This document shows positions 43,394-51,398 of a DNA stretch of 64,000 bases, one piece after another. Positions within the stretch are counted from its first letter, which is position 1; every line of letters starts with the position of its first letter. The DNA is from Natribaculum breve. GTDB lineage: Archaea > Halobacteriota > Halobacteria > Halobacteriales > Natrialbaceae. The stretch lies in contig NZ_CP095393.1 in the NCBI RefSeq assembly GCF_023008585.1, positions 40,650 to 104,649 on the forward strand, read 5' to 3'. The position numbers and the translations under genes are program-made. Below the pieces are notes generated by a model. It ran no database searches, was not told where the DNA came from, and was given only the letters and a program-made list of their open reading frames with translations.

Positions 43394-46300
43394 TTACTGA
43401 TTGATAGCCTCTTCCACGATCTTAATCTCTTCCTCAGTCAGTCCGTACAGTTCATATACGGTCTCGTCGATCAGTCGATCCGTTTCTTCGATTTTGTCCT
43501 CCAGTTCTTCGGCCTGCTCCTTGGTATCCAGGTAGCCTTCGAATCGCTGGTCGATTTCACTCAGTTCTGGGAGTGTGAGTTTCCGTAGGCGGTCAACAAG
43601 CGAGTTCGTTTTTGTAGCGGTTTCACGGAAGTTAGCGAACCCGCCTGCTTCGTCGACGGCAACAGGTACGAACTCTTCGATCAACGCTACCTCTGTTTTA
43701 GAGAGGTCGCTGATTTGCAGTGCAGGGATGAGTTCTGTCTCGGTGTATCCCCATTGATCGGTTTCGTATTCTTCATCTTCTTCTGGCTTGTATCGTGCGG
43801 TAAGTTGGATTTCTACGGATGATGAGGAGGTTCGATCGACGTTGACCTTGCCAACCCTTAGGTTGTCAAGGTCGTCACTGGTCTTCTGAAGAGGCGAGTC
43901 TGAGGAACCTGACGGGGGCTGGATAAGACCGATATCGGTAATCGTCTGTCCGTCGGAATAGGTGCCAAGATGATCTAAGAGATTAGTGTTCACCTGATTT
44001 CTTTCTTTGATCAAGCGCGTTAGCTCAGTAGCAAGATCTTCCAGCAGGTCCTGTTTCTCTGAACTGACTTCAGGGATAGGGAAGCTTTTCAGGTGGACAG
44101 AGCGGAACTCATAGTACCCACCACGTAATGTAGACAGCTCGTTATCGAACCAGAAGTGTGCTGCCTTAGAGTTTAGAAGCGCAACAAGGAACCAGTCTGA
44201 TTCCGAGATAATGAAGCACTTGTCATTTAGATAGTAACCTTCAGTGTCAAGGACGAATCGAGGATTGTTGGCGATAACAGGGTAACAGATTTTCTCGTTA
44301 TTGAAATCCTTCCAGTAGTCGACTGTGTCCTGGATCTCGTACCACTCGTAATCGCCGGGTTTCCGTCCATCCCAGTCCCCAGTGTGTCCAGAGGGTTTAG
44401 GTTCAAGTTCAGATCGGTAGTCCAACAAGTGGTCTTTGATTGCAGGGTATTTGTCAATGTCAGTTCCTCTTCGAGTGAAAATCAAGTATTTGTCTTCACT
44501 ATCAATGTAGTATCGGCGGACATTTTTCCCAGTGGCCAATGGCTTGATCAATTCTTCACTGGAGCTATCTTTTTCTATCAGATCTTCTCTTTTCTCGCTG
44601 TCAATGAAGAAGGCATCATTTAGACCGGTTTTCACGCCGTAGTTGATCTCGGACTGTATGTAGTCTTCTATCCTGGTAGCAGAGGACTCAAGCTCACTCT
44701 GGATTTTGGCCTCATTCTTTGAGGCTAATGACCACTGCCCGTCTTTGAGTTCGTCTACAGAGATGCTGTAGGACTCCTGTTCCAGTCGCGTTCTCAGATC
44801 AGGGAAGTTCAGATCATCAATCTGTGCTACATGTACGTTCTCGTCAGACTCTGTCGAACGATTGAATACGATTATCGAAGGGTAAGCACTCGCAGATTCG
44901 AAGACAGGCAGATCTCCAAAGTCAATTATTCTCTCGAGGTTGACTTCTTCGGTTAGCTGTTTTCTGACGCCGCTGCCGTAGTTTGCCCGCATGAATTTGT
45001 TTGAGATGATCTGACCGAAGTATCCGTCACTGTAGAGTAGGTTGGTCCCCTTCTCTATGAAGTAAACGTAGAGGTCTGCAACTCCATGGTATGTATCATA
45101 CTCAGTCTCGAGATAGCTCTTAATCTCTTGTAGCTGTTCCTGCCTTACGTATGGAGGATTCCCGAGAATGATATCGAACCCAGCTTCGGGTATCTTTTCG
45201 CCTTCTTCGTTAAAGAAGACCTCTGGGTACTCAAGCTCCCAGTGGAAGAAGGATTCATCATCGCTGTGGCCTTGAGCAGAGCGGAACCAGTCTTTTTCCT
45301 GGATTTCAGTCCACTCGTTTTCGTCTTCAATGGCGGAGGCCATTTGTTCGTAGGCATCCTCGGGCACGTCCAGTCCGAACTGTTCGGCGGTATGCACGTT
45401 GGTGAGTTCGAACAGTCGCTGGTAGAGAGGATCTTCGCGGATGTTGTCGTAGATCTCTTCCATCGACTTGACGTCTTCCAGGGTTTCGTTGTCGATTTCG
45501 AGCAGTTCCTGCATCCGCTCCATGACGTGTTCTAAGGTGTCTTGGCGGACGCGTGCCCATGCCTGTGTAAGCGTGATCTGTCCGTCATCGTTGCCGGCAG
45601 GCGATCCGTTTGAGAGTACCTGTGTAACGTCAGAACCAACCAGCGAATTGCCTGCCTTCAGGTGGTGGTCGAGGAAAGCCAGCGGTCGATCAGCTGCAAG
45701 GGTGTCGAGCCACATCGACAGCTTTGCGAGTTCGACAGCCATCCCGTTCAGGTCGACCCCATAGATACACTCTTTGGCAATTTCACGGCGGATGTGCTGT
45801 TCGTCGAATGCAACACCCATCTCGGTCTCGACTTCGCGGACTTCGTGCATCACCTGCTCTGTGAGGTAGCCGGTTGCCCGAGTGAGGAAGTGGCCGCTCC
45901 CCATGGCAGGATCTAGAATCTTCAACTCGGTTACTCGGCGGAGGAACGGACCCAGGTACTCCTGAGTGCCTGGTTCGAATCCCTGGTCTATCAGATCCTC
46001 TCGTATCTCTTCGATCAGGGGATCTACTGTTTCCTCTACGATGTAGGTGACAACGTAGTCGGGCGTGTAGTATGCACCAGTCGCTTTGCGTTCGCCTTCA
46101 TCGTTGACGACGTACAGACTGCCTTCGGAAACTGTTTCGACTGCGTCAGCTACCGTGACTTCTGTGGCAGGTTTCCAGACCTGTCCCCCGTCCTCTTCTA
46201 CGGCTGCGTAGTCTTCGGGAGCGATCCGGAACTGGTGTTCCAGCAGTCCTTCGTAGACACTCCCCAGGTGGCGGGTGTCCAGGTCGCCGTAATCCGCTAA

Positions 46301-47533
46301 GACGTACCGTCCTTCTTCGTTTTCAGTGGTGGACAGGCGGTAGATTACTTCGGCGAGGTGCTGGTTGCTGACCGAGTTTTCAGAGAGGAACTCGTGCTTC
46401 TCACGGTCGAACAGTCCTCCGTTGTATGGCGGGATCCCCAGGGATTCCTCACCCTTGTCAATCAGCTCGAACAGGTCCTCCAGCTGCCGCCACATTGTGG
46501 AGGAGTATTCGCTGTATTCGCTTTCGAATCCTTGATCCACTTCGCCGATCGTGTCGTGGATGCTCAGCCGGAGCTGGTCAAGGCTGAAGTTTTCCTCGTA
46601 CTCTTCTATGGCTTCTTGTTCTTCAGGGTGAATCAGGTTCCGGGATTCTGCGTATAGGACGAACATCAACCGGTACAGCAGCACGAGGGACTGCTCTTTC
46701 AACTCGTTCAGGGCTTCCGTGTCGTTGGGTTCGATGTCGAGATCGTTGGATTCGATGAAGCCGTGTCCGAGGACTCGTAGTGCTGTGAAGACGTTGTCCT
46801 GGAGGTCTTCCCCTAGTTCTTGGGATGCGGTCTCGCTTTCAGACCAAACTGTTTCAAGGAAGGTGGATCCGGCTGTTTCCCGGAATGCTTCTGGCCGGAA
46901 GAACGCGTAGAAGTATTTGAACTGTTCGACGTCTCCTTGTTCAAGGAGTTCGGGAAGGTCGACTTCGTAGTAGGTCTTGGTCTCGTAGTCCTTAGTGCCG
47001 TAGAGCCTCCATTTCCGTCCGTTGGTGAGAATACCCCATTCGATGTCTTTGACGTTCTCGAGGTAGTGTTTGATCTGGTGGGAGGCGTCTCTGTAGGGTC
47101 TTTGCTCGCTGAATCGGACGTTGAAATCGGCATCCCATTGTTTGGCTTCGACGACGCCTACCCCGTTGTTGAACAGATCTTTGGTGTTATTGGTGTCCAG
47201 GTAGAGGGATGCGGCATCGCGGCGCTGTTCGTCGTTTTCGAAGAGGAGAATGTCGACGTATCCGTTGCCGTCTGGGAGCGTGGTTTCGACCTGGGTTCCG
47301 TAGCCGAGGATGTTGAGAACTTCGTCGATCCAATTATTGATGAGATCGTCTTCTTTGTAGCCTTCGAAGAGACTGCCTTCTAACTGGTAGAGTGTTTGAA
47401 GGTCTTCCATCACCTCTTCCGCTTCGGTATCGCAGTCCCACTCGGGCCGGTGTTTGATCCGTTCGTCAAGGTAGTGGGTTGAGAAGAGATTCGAGTTATG
47501 ATAAGGGCGTTCAGTGAGAGTAGCCTGGCTCAT
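43394..47533 (-). CDS. Type IIG-like (Eco57I/PglX-related) restriction-methylase
   Basis: A 1379-residue protein. Residues 60-130 form a nuclease-like region (YVDILLFENDE near 92, VVEAKQWD near 127), a PD-(D/E)XK pattern like the HsdR N-terminus. The methylase core has DPAMGSGHFL near 540 (SAM-binding motif I) and ILGNPPYVRQEQ near 790 (NPPY catalytic motif). A target-recognition region follows to about 1180, and the last 180 residues are coiled coil. It should methylate adenine and may cut unmodified DNA in one polypeptide. The PglX methylase of BREX is an alternative, but no other BREX gene is seen here. Confidence 0.9.
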   Translation of the reverse strand: MSQATLTERPYHNSNLFSTHYLDERIKHRPEWDCDTEAEEVMEDLQTLYQLEGSLFEGYKEDDLINNWIDEVLNILGYGTQVETTLPDGNGYVDILLFENDEQRRDAASLYLDTNNTKDLFNNGVGVVEAKQWDADFNVRFSEQRPYRDASHQIKHYLENVKDIEWGILTNGRKWRLYGTKDYETKTYYEVDLPELLEQGDVEQFKYFYAFFRPEAFRETAGSTFLETVWSESETASQELGEDLQDNVFTALRVLGHGFIESNDLDIEPNDTEALNELKEQSLVLLYRLMFVLYAESRNLIHPEEQEAIEEYEENFSLDQLRLSIHDTIGEVDQGFESEYSEYSSTMWRQLEDLFELIDKGEESLGIPPYNGGLFDREKHEFLSENSVSNQHLAEVIYRLSTTENEEGRYVLADYGDLDTRHLGSVYEGLLEHQFRIAPEDYAAVEEDGGQVWKPATEVTVADAVETVSEGSLYVVNDEGERKATGAYYTPDYVVTYIVEETVDPLIEEIREDLIDQGFEPGTQEYLGPFLRRVTELKILDPAMGSGHFLTRATGYLTEQVMHEVREVETEMGVAFDEQHIRREIAKECIYGVDLNGMAVELAKLSMWLDTLAADRPLAFLDHHLKAGNSLVGSDVTQVLSNGSPAGNDDGQITLTQAWARVRQDTLEHVMERMQELLEIDNETLEDVKSMEEIYDNIREDPLYQRLFELTNVHTAEQFGLDVPEDAYEQMASAIEDENEWTEIQEKDWFRSAQGHSDDESFFHWELEYPEVFFNEEGEKIPEAGFDIILGNPPYVRQEQLQEIKSYLETEYDTYHGVADLYVYFIEKGTNLLYSDGYFGQIISNKFMRANYGSGVRKQLTEEVNLERIIDFGDLPVFESASAYPSIIVFNRSTESDENVHVAQIDDLNFPDLRTRLEQESYSISVDELKDGQWSLASKNEAKIQSELESSATRIEDYIQSEINYGVKTGLNDAFFIDSEKREDLIEKDSSSEELIKPLATGKNVRRYYIDSEDKYLIFTRRGTDIDKYPAIKDHLLDYRSELEPKPSGHTGDWDGRKPGDYEWYEIQDTVDYWKDFNNEKICYPVIANNPRFVLDTEGYYLNDKCFIISESDWFLVALLNSKAAHFWFDNELSTLRGGYYEFRSVHLKSFPIPEVSSEKQDLLEDLATELTRLIKERNQVNTNLLDHLGTYSDGQTITDIGLIQPPSGSSDSPLQKTSDDLDNLRVGKVNVDRTSSSSVEIQLTARYKPEEDEEYETDQWGYTETELIPALQISDLSKTEVALIEEFVPVAVDEAGGFANFRETATKTNSLVDRLRKLTLPELSEIDQRFEGYLDTKEQAEELEDKIEETDRLIDETVYELYGLTEEEIKIVEEAINQ

Positions 47534-47772
47534 CCGTATTAGCCGTAGCTACGTAACCGAAACATCATGTAATTACTGGAAACCCAGAACAAGGGCTTGT
47601 ACGTCGGTCGGGTTTTGCAAGAGTGAACTAGCACCGAAGCAGCTGTTTCTTAGGTTTAAAAAGTGCAGTTATCGCCGCATCTTCCGTTAAATTCTAGTTG
47701 GTAGGTGTATAGGCCTACATAGGAGAAACGGCCTCGGCACTCATACCGCACGAAATTAACATTAGACGACAT

Positions 47773-47805
47773 GTTCGTGGCAGATCACCACATTAGTGGT
47801 GGATC
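47773..47805 (+). repeat. Boundary hairpin repeat, copy 1
   Basis: GTTCGTGGCAGATCACCACA followed by TTAGTGGTGGATC. The GATCACCAC and GTGGTGGATC arms form an imperfect hairpin. The 13-mer GTTCGTGGCAGAT and the hairpin recur at 51093-51144. It lies in the 380-base gap between the restriction-methylase and the next gene; the gap holds nothing else that I see. Confidence 0.5.
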
Positions 47806-47915
47806 GGTACCAAGAAGTCGATTAGATATCTTATCAAGAAATTCTCTGACTTCTTTCCATTGGTCAAGTCCACAAGTTACAGCTACTATGCAGTTTCCCA
47901 CTCTAAAAAAGTTGA

Positions 47916-48431
47916 TTAGAGGTTGTTCAGGGTATTTTTGTCAAAAATCTCTTTGAACGCCTGTCGCACGGTGTCGGCATCTTTGTCTAGGTTGTGGACT
48001 GCGTGCTGTGATTTCGAGACTTGGAAAAGCTCAGGATGATCGGCGCGGTGGACCTGCTCGTATCGATCTAGCTGAAGCGTTTTGATCTGGGTACCGTCAT
48101 CCGCCTCTTTCACACTAATGTTCTTCTCTTGGTTGACGTAGCCCAACAGCATGAGATCGTCGTGGTGGTACTGCCCAAGGACAATCCCGCCTTCAGTCCT
48201 CAGAGAGTCCATCGTGTTTATCGCAGCAGTGGATTCGCCTTCTTCTTTGAACGCGGTCTTGTTGTAGACCTCGCCCATGCCGTAGTCGATTCCGATTTTC
48301 CCGTTTCCGAAAAGATCCGCGATGTCGGATTCTGGGACATTCAGAATGTGATGGGCGTAGACAACCTGAGGCTGTGACATACCTCGGCTTTTCTGAACTT
48401 CAGTATAAACATCCACCGGTTTAGCTAACAT
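47916..48431 (-). CDS. Hypothetical protein of the defence-like island
   Basis: A 171-residue soluble protein, VVYAHHILNVPESDIADLFG, then YHHDDLMLLGYVNQEKNISV and LQLDRYEQVHRADHPELFQV. No family is recognised. An in-frame ATG at 48380 (MSQPQVVYAHH), close after GAGGT, may be the true start. It shares orientation with the DUF4238 gene 34 bases upstream, so they may form an operon. Confidence 0.6.
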   Translation of the reverse strand: MLAKPVDVYTEVQKSRGMSQPQVVYAHHILNVPESDIADLFGNGKIGIDYGMGEVYNKTAFKEEGESTAAINTMDSLRTEGGIVLGQYHHDDLMLLGYVNQEKNISVKEADDGTQIKTLQLDRYEQVHRADHPELFQVSKSQHAVHNLDKDADTVRQAFKEIFDKNTLNNL

Positions 48432-48465
48432 ATAGAAATTAATTCACTTTGTCAGCAGGACGGCT

Positions 48466-49605
48466 CTAACTTAGATCTAAGAGCTCTTCGAGAACTCTGA
48501 TTGAGGTGATCAGCCCCAAATCGGGAGTACCGGTCTCGTTGAATGTTCTGCGTGCTAGGTTTTGTGCCTCCGTCGATCGACAATTAGGACGCTGCTTGGC
48601 ATAGGGAAGATGGGCCATAGTCGTACAGCCAGGAAGGCTTGGAGAGAGCTTCGGAACCTGATAAGCAGGAACTTTATTCACTACCTCCTTCTTACCAGAT
48701 TCTACTTCTAGAGGCACAGTTATCTCTTCTCTTCTCCGGACCTCGTCGATACGGACATGCAAACCACGGATGTAGTCTTCGCTACTGGAGTCGAACATTA
48801 CGATGCTTTCTGCATTATGGAACTGCAGTAGGTTCAGTTCGTCAACGACATCAGGAGACTTGATCAGGACCTGCTTCCTGGAGTTAGCGTCAAACCTGTA
48901 GACTTCTGGATCGTACAGCAGGAGGATTCGGTTGCGGTCTATCGGACAGAAGATTTGGAGGCCGCGGTTTGCCAGTCCCGCCGGTACAATCCCCTGCTCA
49001 CGGCTGTATTGGGGAATGTCATGGACAACAGGTACGTCAGAGACTATGAACTCGCGGTCCGTGACGTTGCGCAGCATTATCCCTTCAAGGTCGCTGATAC
49101 CGATATAGCCGAAGATCCCTAGCGATATGAGATAGTGGTGGGTACCGAGCAGAGAAGCGTCAACTAATGCGTCCTCTTTTTCATCCTCGGTGAGATCGGA
49201 TTTCCAGGTGATCCTATCCTCGTATCGGTCGGCCTCCAAGTCTTCCCTGACGGCATCCCGGATGAAGTCATCCCCATCTCTGATGTCTTCTTTTGTAGCC
49301 TTCGTCCTAGTACGCTGAGTGGTGACGAACGATAGAAGCAGTTGGACGTACTGATCGGAGAAATCTGGTAGGTTGTCTCCCTGTCGTAGACCGTTGAGTG
49401 GACGGGCATGATATCCTTCCAAGTTGGCGAGTTCTTCTTCGACCACTGGTGGATTGCCATAGAAGTAGTTCCGGGCGCAGACCGAGTCAGTTCCTTCCGA
49501 GAAGATACCTCCGGATTCGAGATGGAATATATTGAGCTGGCCATTAGCAGCCCAGGCACGAAGATAGTGCTGAGGGACATAATGCTGATTCTTCCGCTCT
49601 GGCAT
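48466..49605 (-). CDS. DUF4238 protein
   Basis: A 379-residue protein with the DUF4238 start RKNQHYVPQHYLRAWAANGQ and CARNYFYGNPPVVEEELANL. Further features are LLLSFVTTQRTRTKATKEDI and EFIVSDVPVV (the conserved SD-P region). The family is scattered among bacteria and archaea and often lies in mobile or defence loci; its biochemical role is unknown. It is the upstream gene of the leftward pair. The putative start MPERKNQ is well placed. Confidence 0.8.
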   Translation of the reverse strand: MPERKNQHYVPQHYLRAWAANGQLNIFHLESGGIFSEGTDSVCARNYFYGNPPVVEEELANLEGYHARPLNGLRQGDNLPDFSDQYVQLLLSFVTTQRTRTKATKEDIRDGDDFIRDAVREDLEADRYEDRITWKSDLTEDEKEDALVDASLLGTHHYLISLGIFGYIGISDLEGIMLRNVTDREFIVSDVPVVHDIPQYSREQGIVPAGLANRGLQIFCPIDRNRILLLYDPEVYRFDANSRKQVLIKSPDVVDELNLLQFHNAESIVMFDSSSEDYIRGLHVRIDEVRRREEITVPLEVESGKKEVVNKVPAYQVPKLSPSLPGCTTMAHLPYAKQRPNCRSTEAQNLARRTFNETGTPDLGLITSIRVLEELLDLS

Positions 49606-49801
49606 CCCTAACTCTAATATATCTTTTTAGGTCCAAAGCGGTTTCTATGTTTGCTCTATGATCAGTAAAGTTCAGTGGCTGTATGAAAACCGAGTTTCGC
49701 ACCAACAAGCATCATCGCGACCAAGGAGTTAAGGAGAGCGGAGATTTCCATGAATGAGTCAGAGACTTTTTGCATTACCAGTACTCAATTAATAGACAAT
49801 A

Positions 49802-51064
49802 ATGGAGACTACGATCGTTTCTGATCGACTTACTGATGGCGTAGAGGAACACGGTGTCGAAGACCGGATCCCAGATGAAATCACAGTGAAAGACTGGAAG
49901 AAGTTTTCTCCGAATTCTATTTCAGCTGAACACCTGGTTTTGGACCTAAATTTTATCAATCTAATAGATGACGAAGAGTTTTCTGATCTTCCCCTAAACC
50001 ATCTCTATAGAGGTAAGAACAAGAAAATAGCTGAGATCGATAATAACGAGGATGAACTATTGGATATATTCGAATCACTGGCTTGGACAGATGTTATACC
50101 TAATTTCCTGAGTACAGGTGGTTCATTGACGGTGTTGTACAGCGATCTTTTGAAAATTGAGACGGCTTCTGATCGCAGCCAAACCCTTTCTTGGTTATAC
50201 CAACATGGTCTGCTATCACGCACCAAACCAATTCAGGAGGCCAAATTCTCAGAGTCTGGCATCAGCGATTTTGAAATTGTGAGCGATTTGGCAGCTATTG
50301 ATGACTACTTCAAATTTGTTGACGGATATACGCATACGTTGGATTTTGAAGGGGGAGACGATGATGTGCAATATGAGTTTGTTGGCGGTGATCTGGATCC
50401 AATTGCTAAATCTAGAGAAGGGCAACTAATTGCTGCTCGGCTAAGCAGGTTTATGAACGCTTCCGGTGAAATACAAGAATTGGGAGGGAACTTGACTTTT
50501 CTCCCTCAGCCTACTCGGTTGAATCCCCGAATCCAAGATTTGATCACATCATTGGCGGCGATTGGGTTTGAAGGAGGCGATAATAAGGCTGCGGAGCCTC
50601 CGGCTTATGGATTGCCAAGTGGTTCCAGTGATTTGCCGGAGTTGGTTTCTGAGGATGTGAGAAAGAAGTTGCAAGGTATGAAGCATGGAGAAGAGGTGTT
50701 AAAGCAGATCGAGGATGGTGATGCCTGTGTGGAGAACGATCTCTGGCAACCTGCTTTAGGAAGTTATATTCATGCGATTGAGTGGGCGTTCATCGCTTAT
50801 CTTGAGGACAGACAGGGGGTTGATGTGATTGCTAAAGAGCAGCAAGGAGGAGTATATTATAATTTGGCGGGCGGCCATCATAGTTTGCTGGATGAAGTTA
50901 CTAATTACGCAAGCTTAGATCAGAAAACTGTTTCTTCGATTAGAAGTATGAATCAGGCGCAGAGGCGGTGGATGGCCCATCATAAGTCCGGTAAGACACT
51001 TGGACATGATGTGATGAGTCTGAGATCACGTCTAGGAACTATTTTAGACGAACTTTTTAGCTGA
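49802..51064 (+). CDS. Hypothetical protein, possible abortive-infection-like C-terminus
   Basis: A 420-residue AT-rich gene product that I do not recognise. The N-terminal part is acidic (EHLVLDLNFINLIDDEEFSD). Near 160-260 lies a helical part (IIAARLSRF-like QLIAARLSRFMNASGEIQEL). The C-terminal 110 residues (LGSYIHAIEWAFIAYLEDRQ, then SIRSMNQAQRRWMAHHKSGK) resemble HEPN- or TIGR-type helical domains seen in nucleases, with R and H residues in a helix; this is weak. It is divergent from the DUF4238 gene. Confidence 0.6.
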   Translation: METTIVSDRLTDGVEEHGVEDRIPDEITVKDWKKFSPNSISAEHLVLDLNFINLIDDEEFSDLPLNHLYRGKNKKIAEIDNNEDELLDIFESLAWTDVIPNFLSTGGSLTVLYSDLLKIETASDRSQTLSWLYQHGLLSRTKPIQEAKFSESGISDFEIVSDLAAIDDYFKFVDGYTHTLDFEGGDDDVQYEFVGGDLDPIAKSREGQLIAARLSRFMNASGEIQELGGNLTFLPQPTRLNPRIQDLITSLAAIGFEGGDNKAAEPPAYGLPSGSSDLPELVSEDVRKKLQGMKHGEEVLKQIEDGDACVENDLWQPALGSYIHAIEWAFIAYLEDRQGVDVIAKEQQGGVYYNLAGGHHSLLDEVTNYASLDQKTVSSIRSMNQAQRRWMAHHKSGKTLGHDVMSLRSRLGTILDELFS

Positions 51065-51092
51065 GGTGTCAGCGACTTCTTGGCACATATAC

Positions 51093-51144
51093 GTTCGTGG
51101 CAGATAGTCACAGGTCTGGCTGATCACCACATCTGTGATGGATC
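51093..51144 (+). repeat. Boundary hairpin repeat, copy 2
   Basis: GTTCGTGGCAGAT (51093-51105) is identical to copy 1 at 47773. After 16 bases the hairpin GATCACCACATCTGTGATGG and ATC follows (51122-51144). It lies 29 bases after the stop at 51064. A related CCAC-to-GTGGATC structure is at about 53690-53710, upstream of the KAP gene. Confidence 0.5.
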
Positions 51145-51201
51145 ACTGGTAGGATGGTCACTCGCATGACTGACACAAGGTCTAGCCGCGCTAGGTAGCG
51201 T

Positions 51202-51327
51202 ATGATGACTGATCGACCCCAATGGGAAGAATCGATGGGACTGGCAGAGGGATCAACACAGATCACGATCACGTGCAGTAAGGACGAACGCGATATATGG
51301 AGCAGAGAGGCCGCCAAAGAAGGGTAG
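51202..51327 (+). CDS. Micro-ORF, RHH/MobC-like N-terminus
   Basis: A 41-residue frame starting MMTDRPQWEESMGLAEGSTQ and ending ITITCSKDERDIWSREAAKE before GGG TAG. The TITCSKDERDIWSREA string looks like the strand and first helix of a plasmid RHH or MobC protein. The rest is missing, so it may be a fragment. The remaining bases of this gap (51065-51398) show only the hairpin repeat. Confidence 0.4.
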   Translation: MMTDRPQWEESMGLAEGSTQITITCSKDERDIWSREAAKEG

Positions 51328-51398
51328 AAACTCCACTAGAAGGGGATCTGACATAAATGGTCCACATAAGAACAGCCACTCTTTGAAATATGATTGTT

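Noticed and set aside
46820..47383. 187-codon forward frame opposite the restriction-methylase
   Set aside because: Val/Phe-rich antisense translation of an acidic gene; no domain.
43394..47533. A complete BREX or DISARM system around the methylase
   Set aside because: No BrxL, PglZ, BrxC, DrmA or DrmB-like protein is found in the window; the neighbouring KAP and DUF4238 genes do not belong to those systems.
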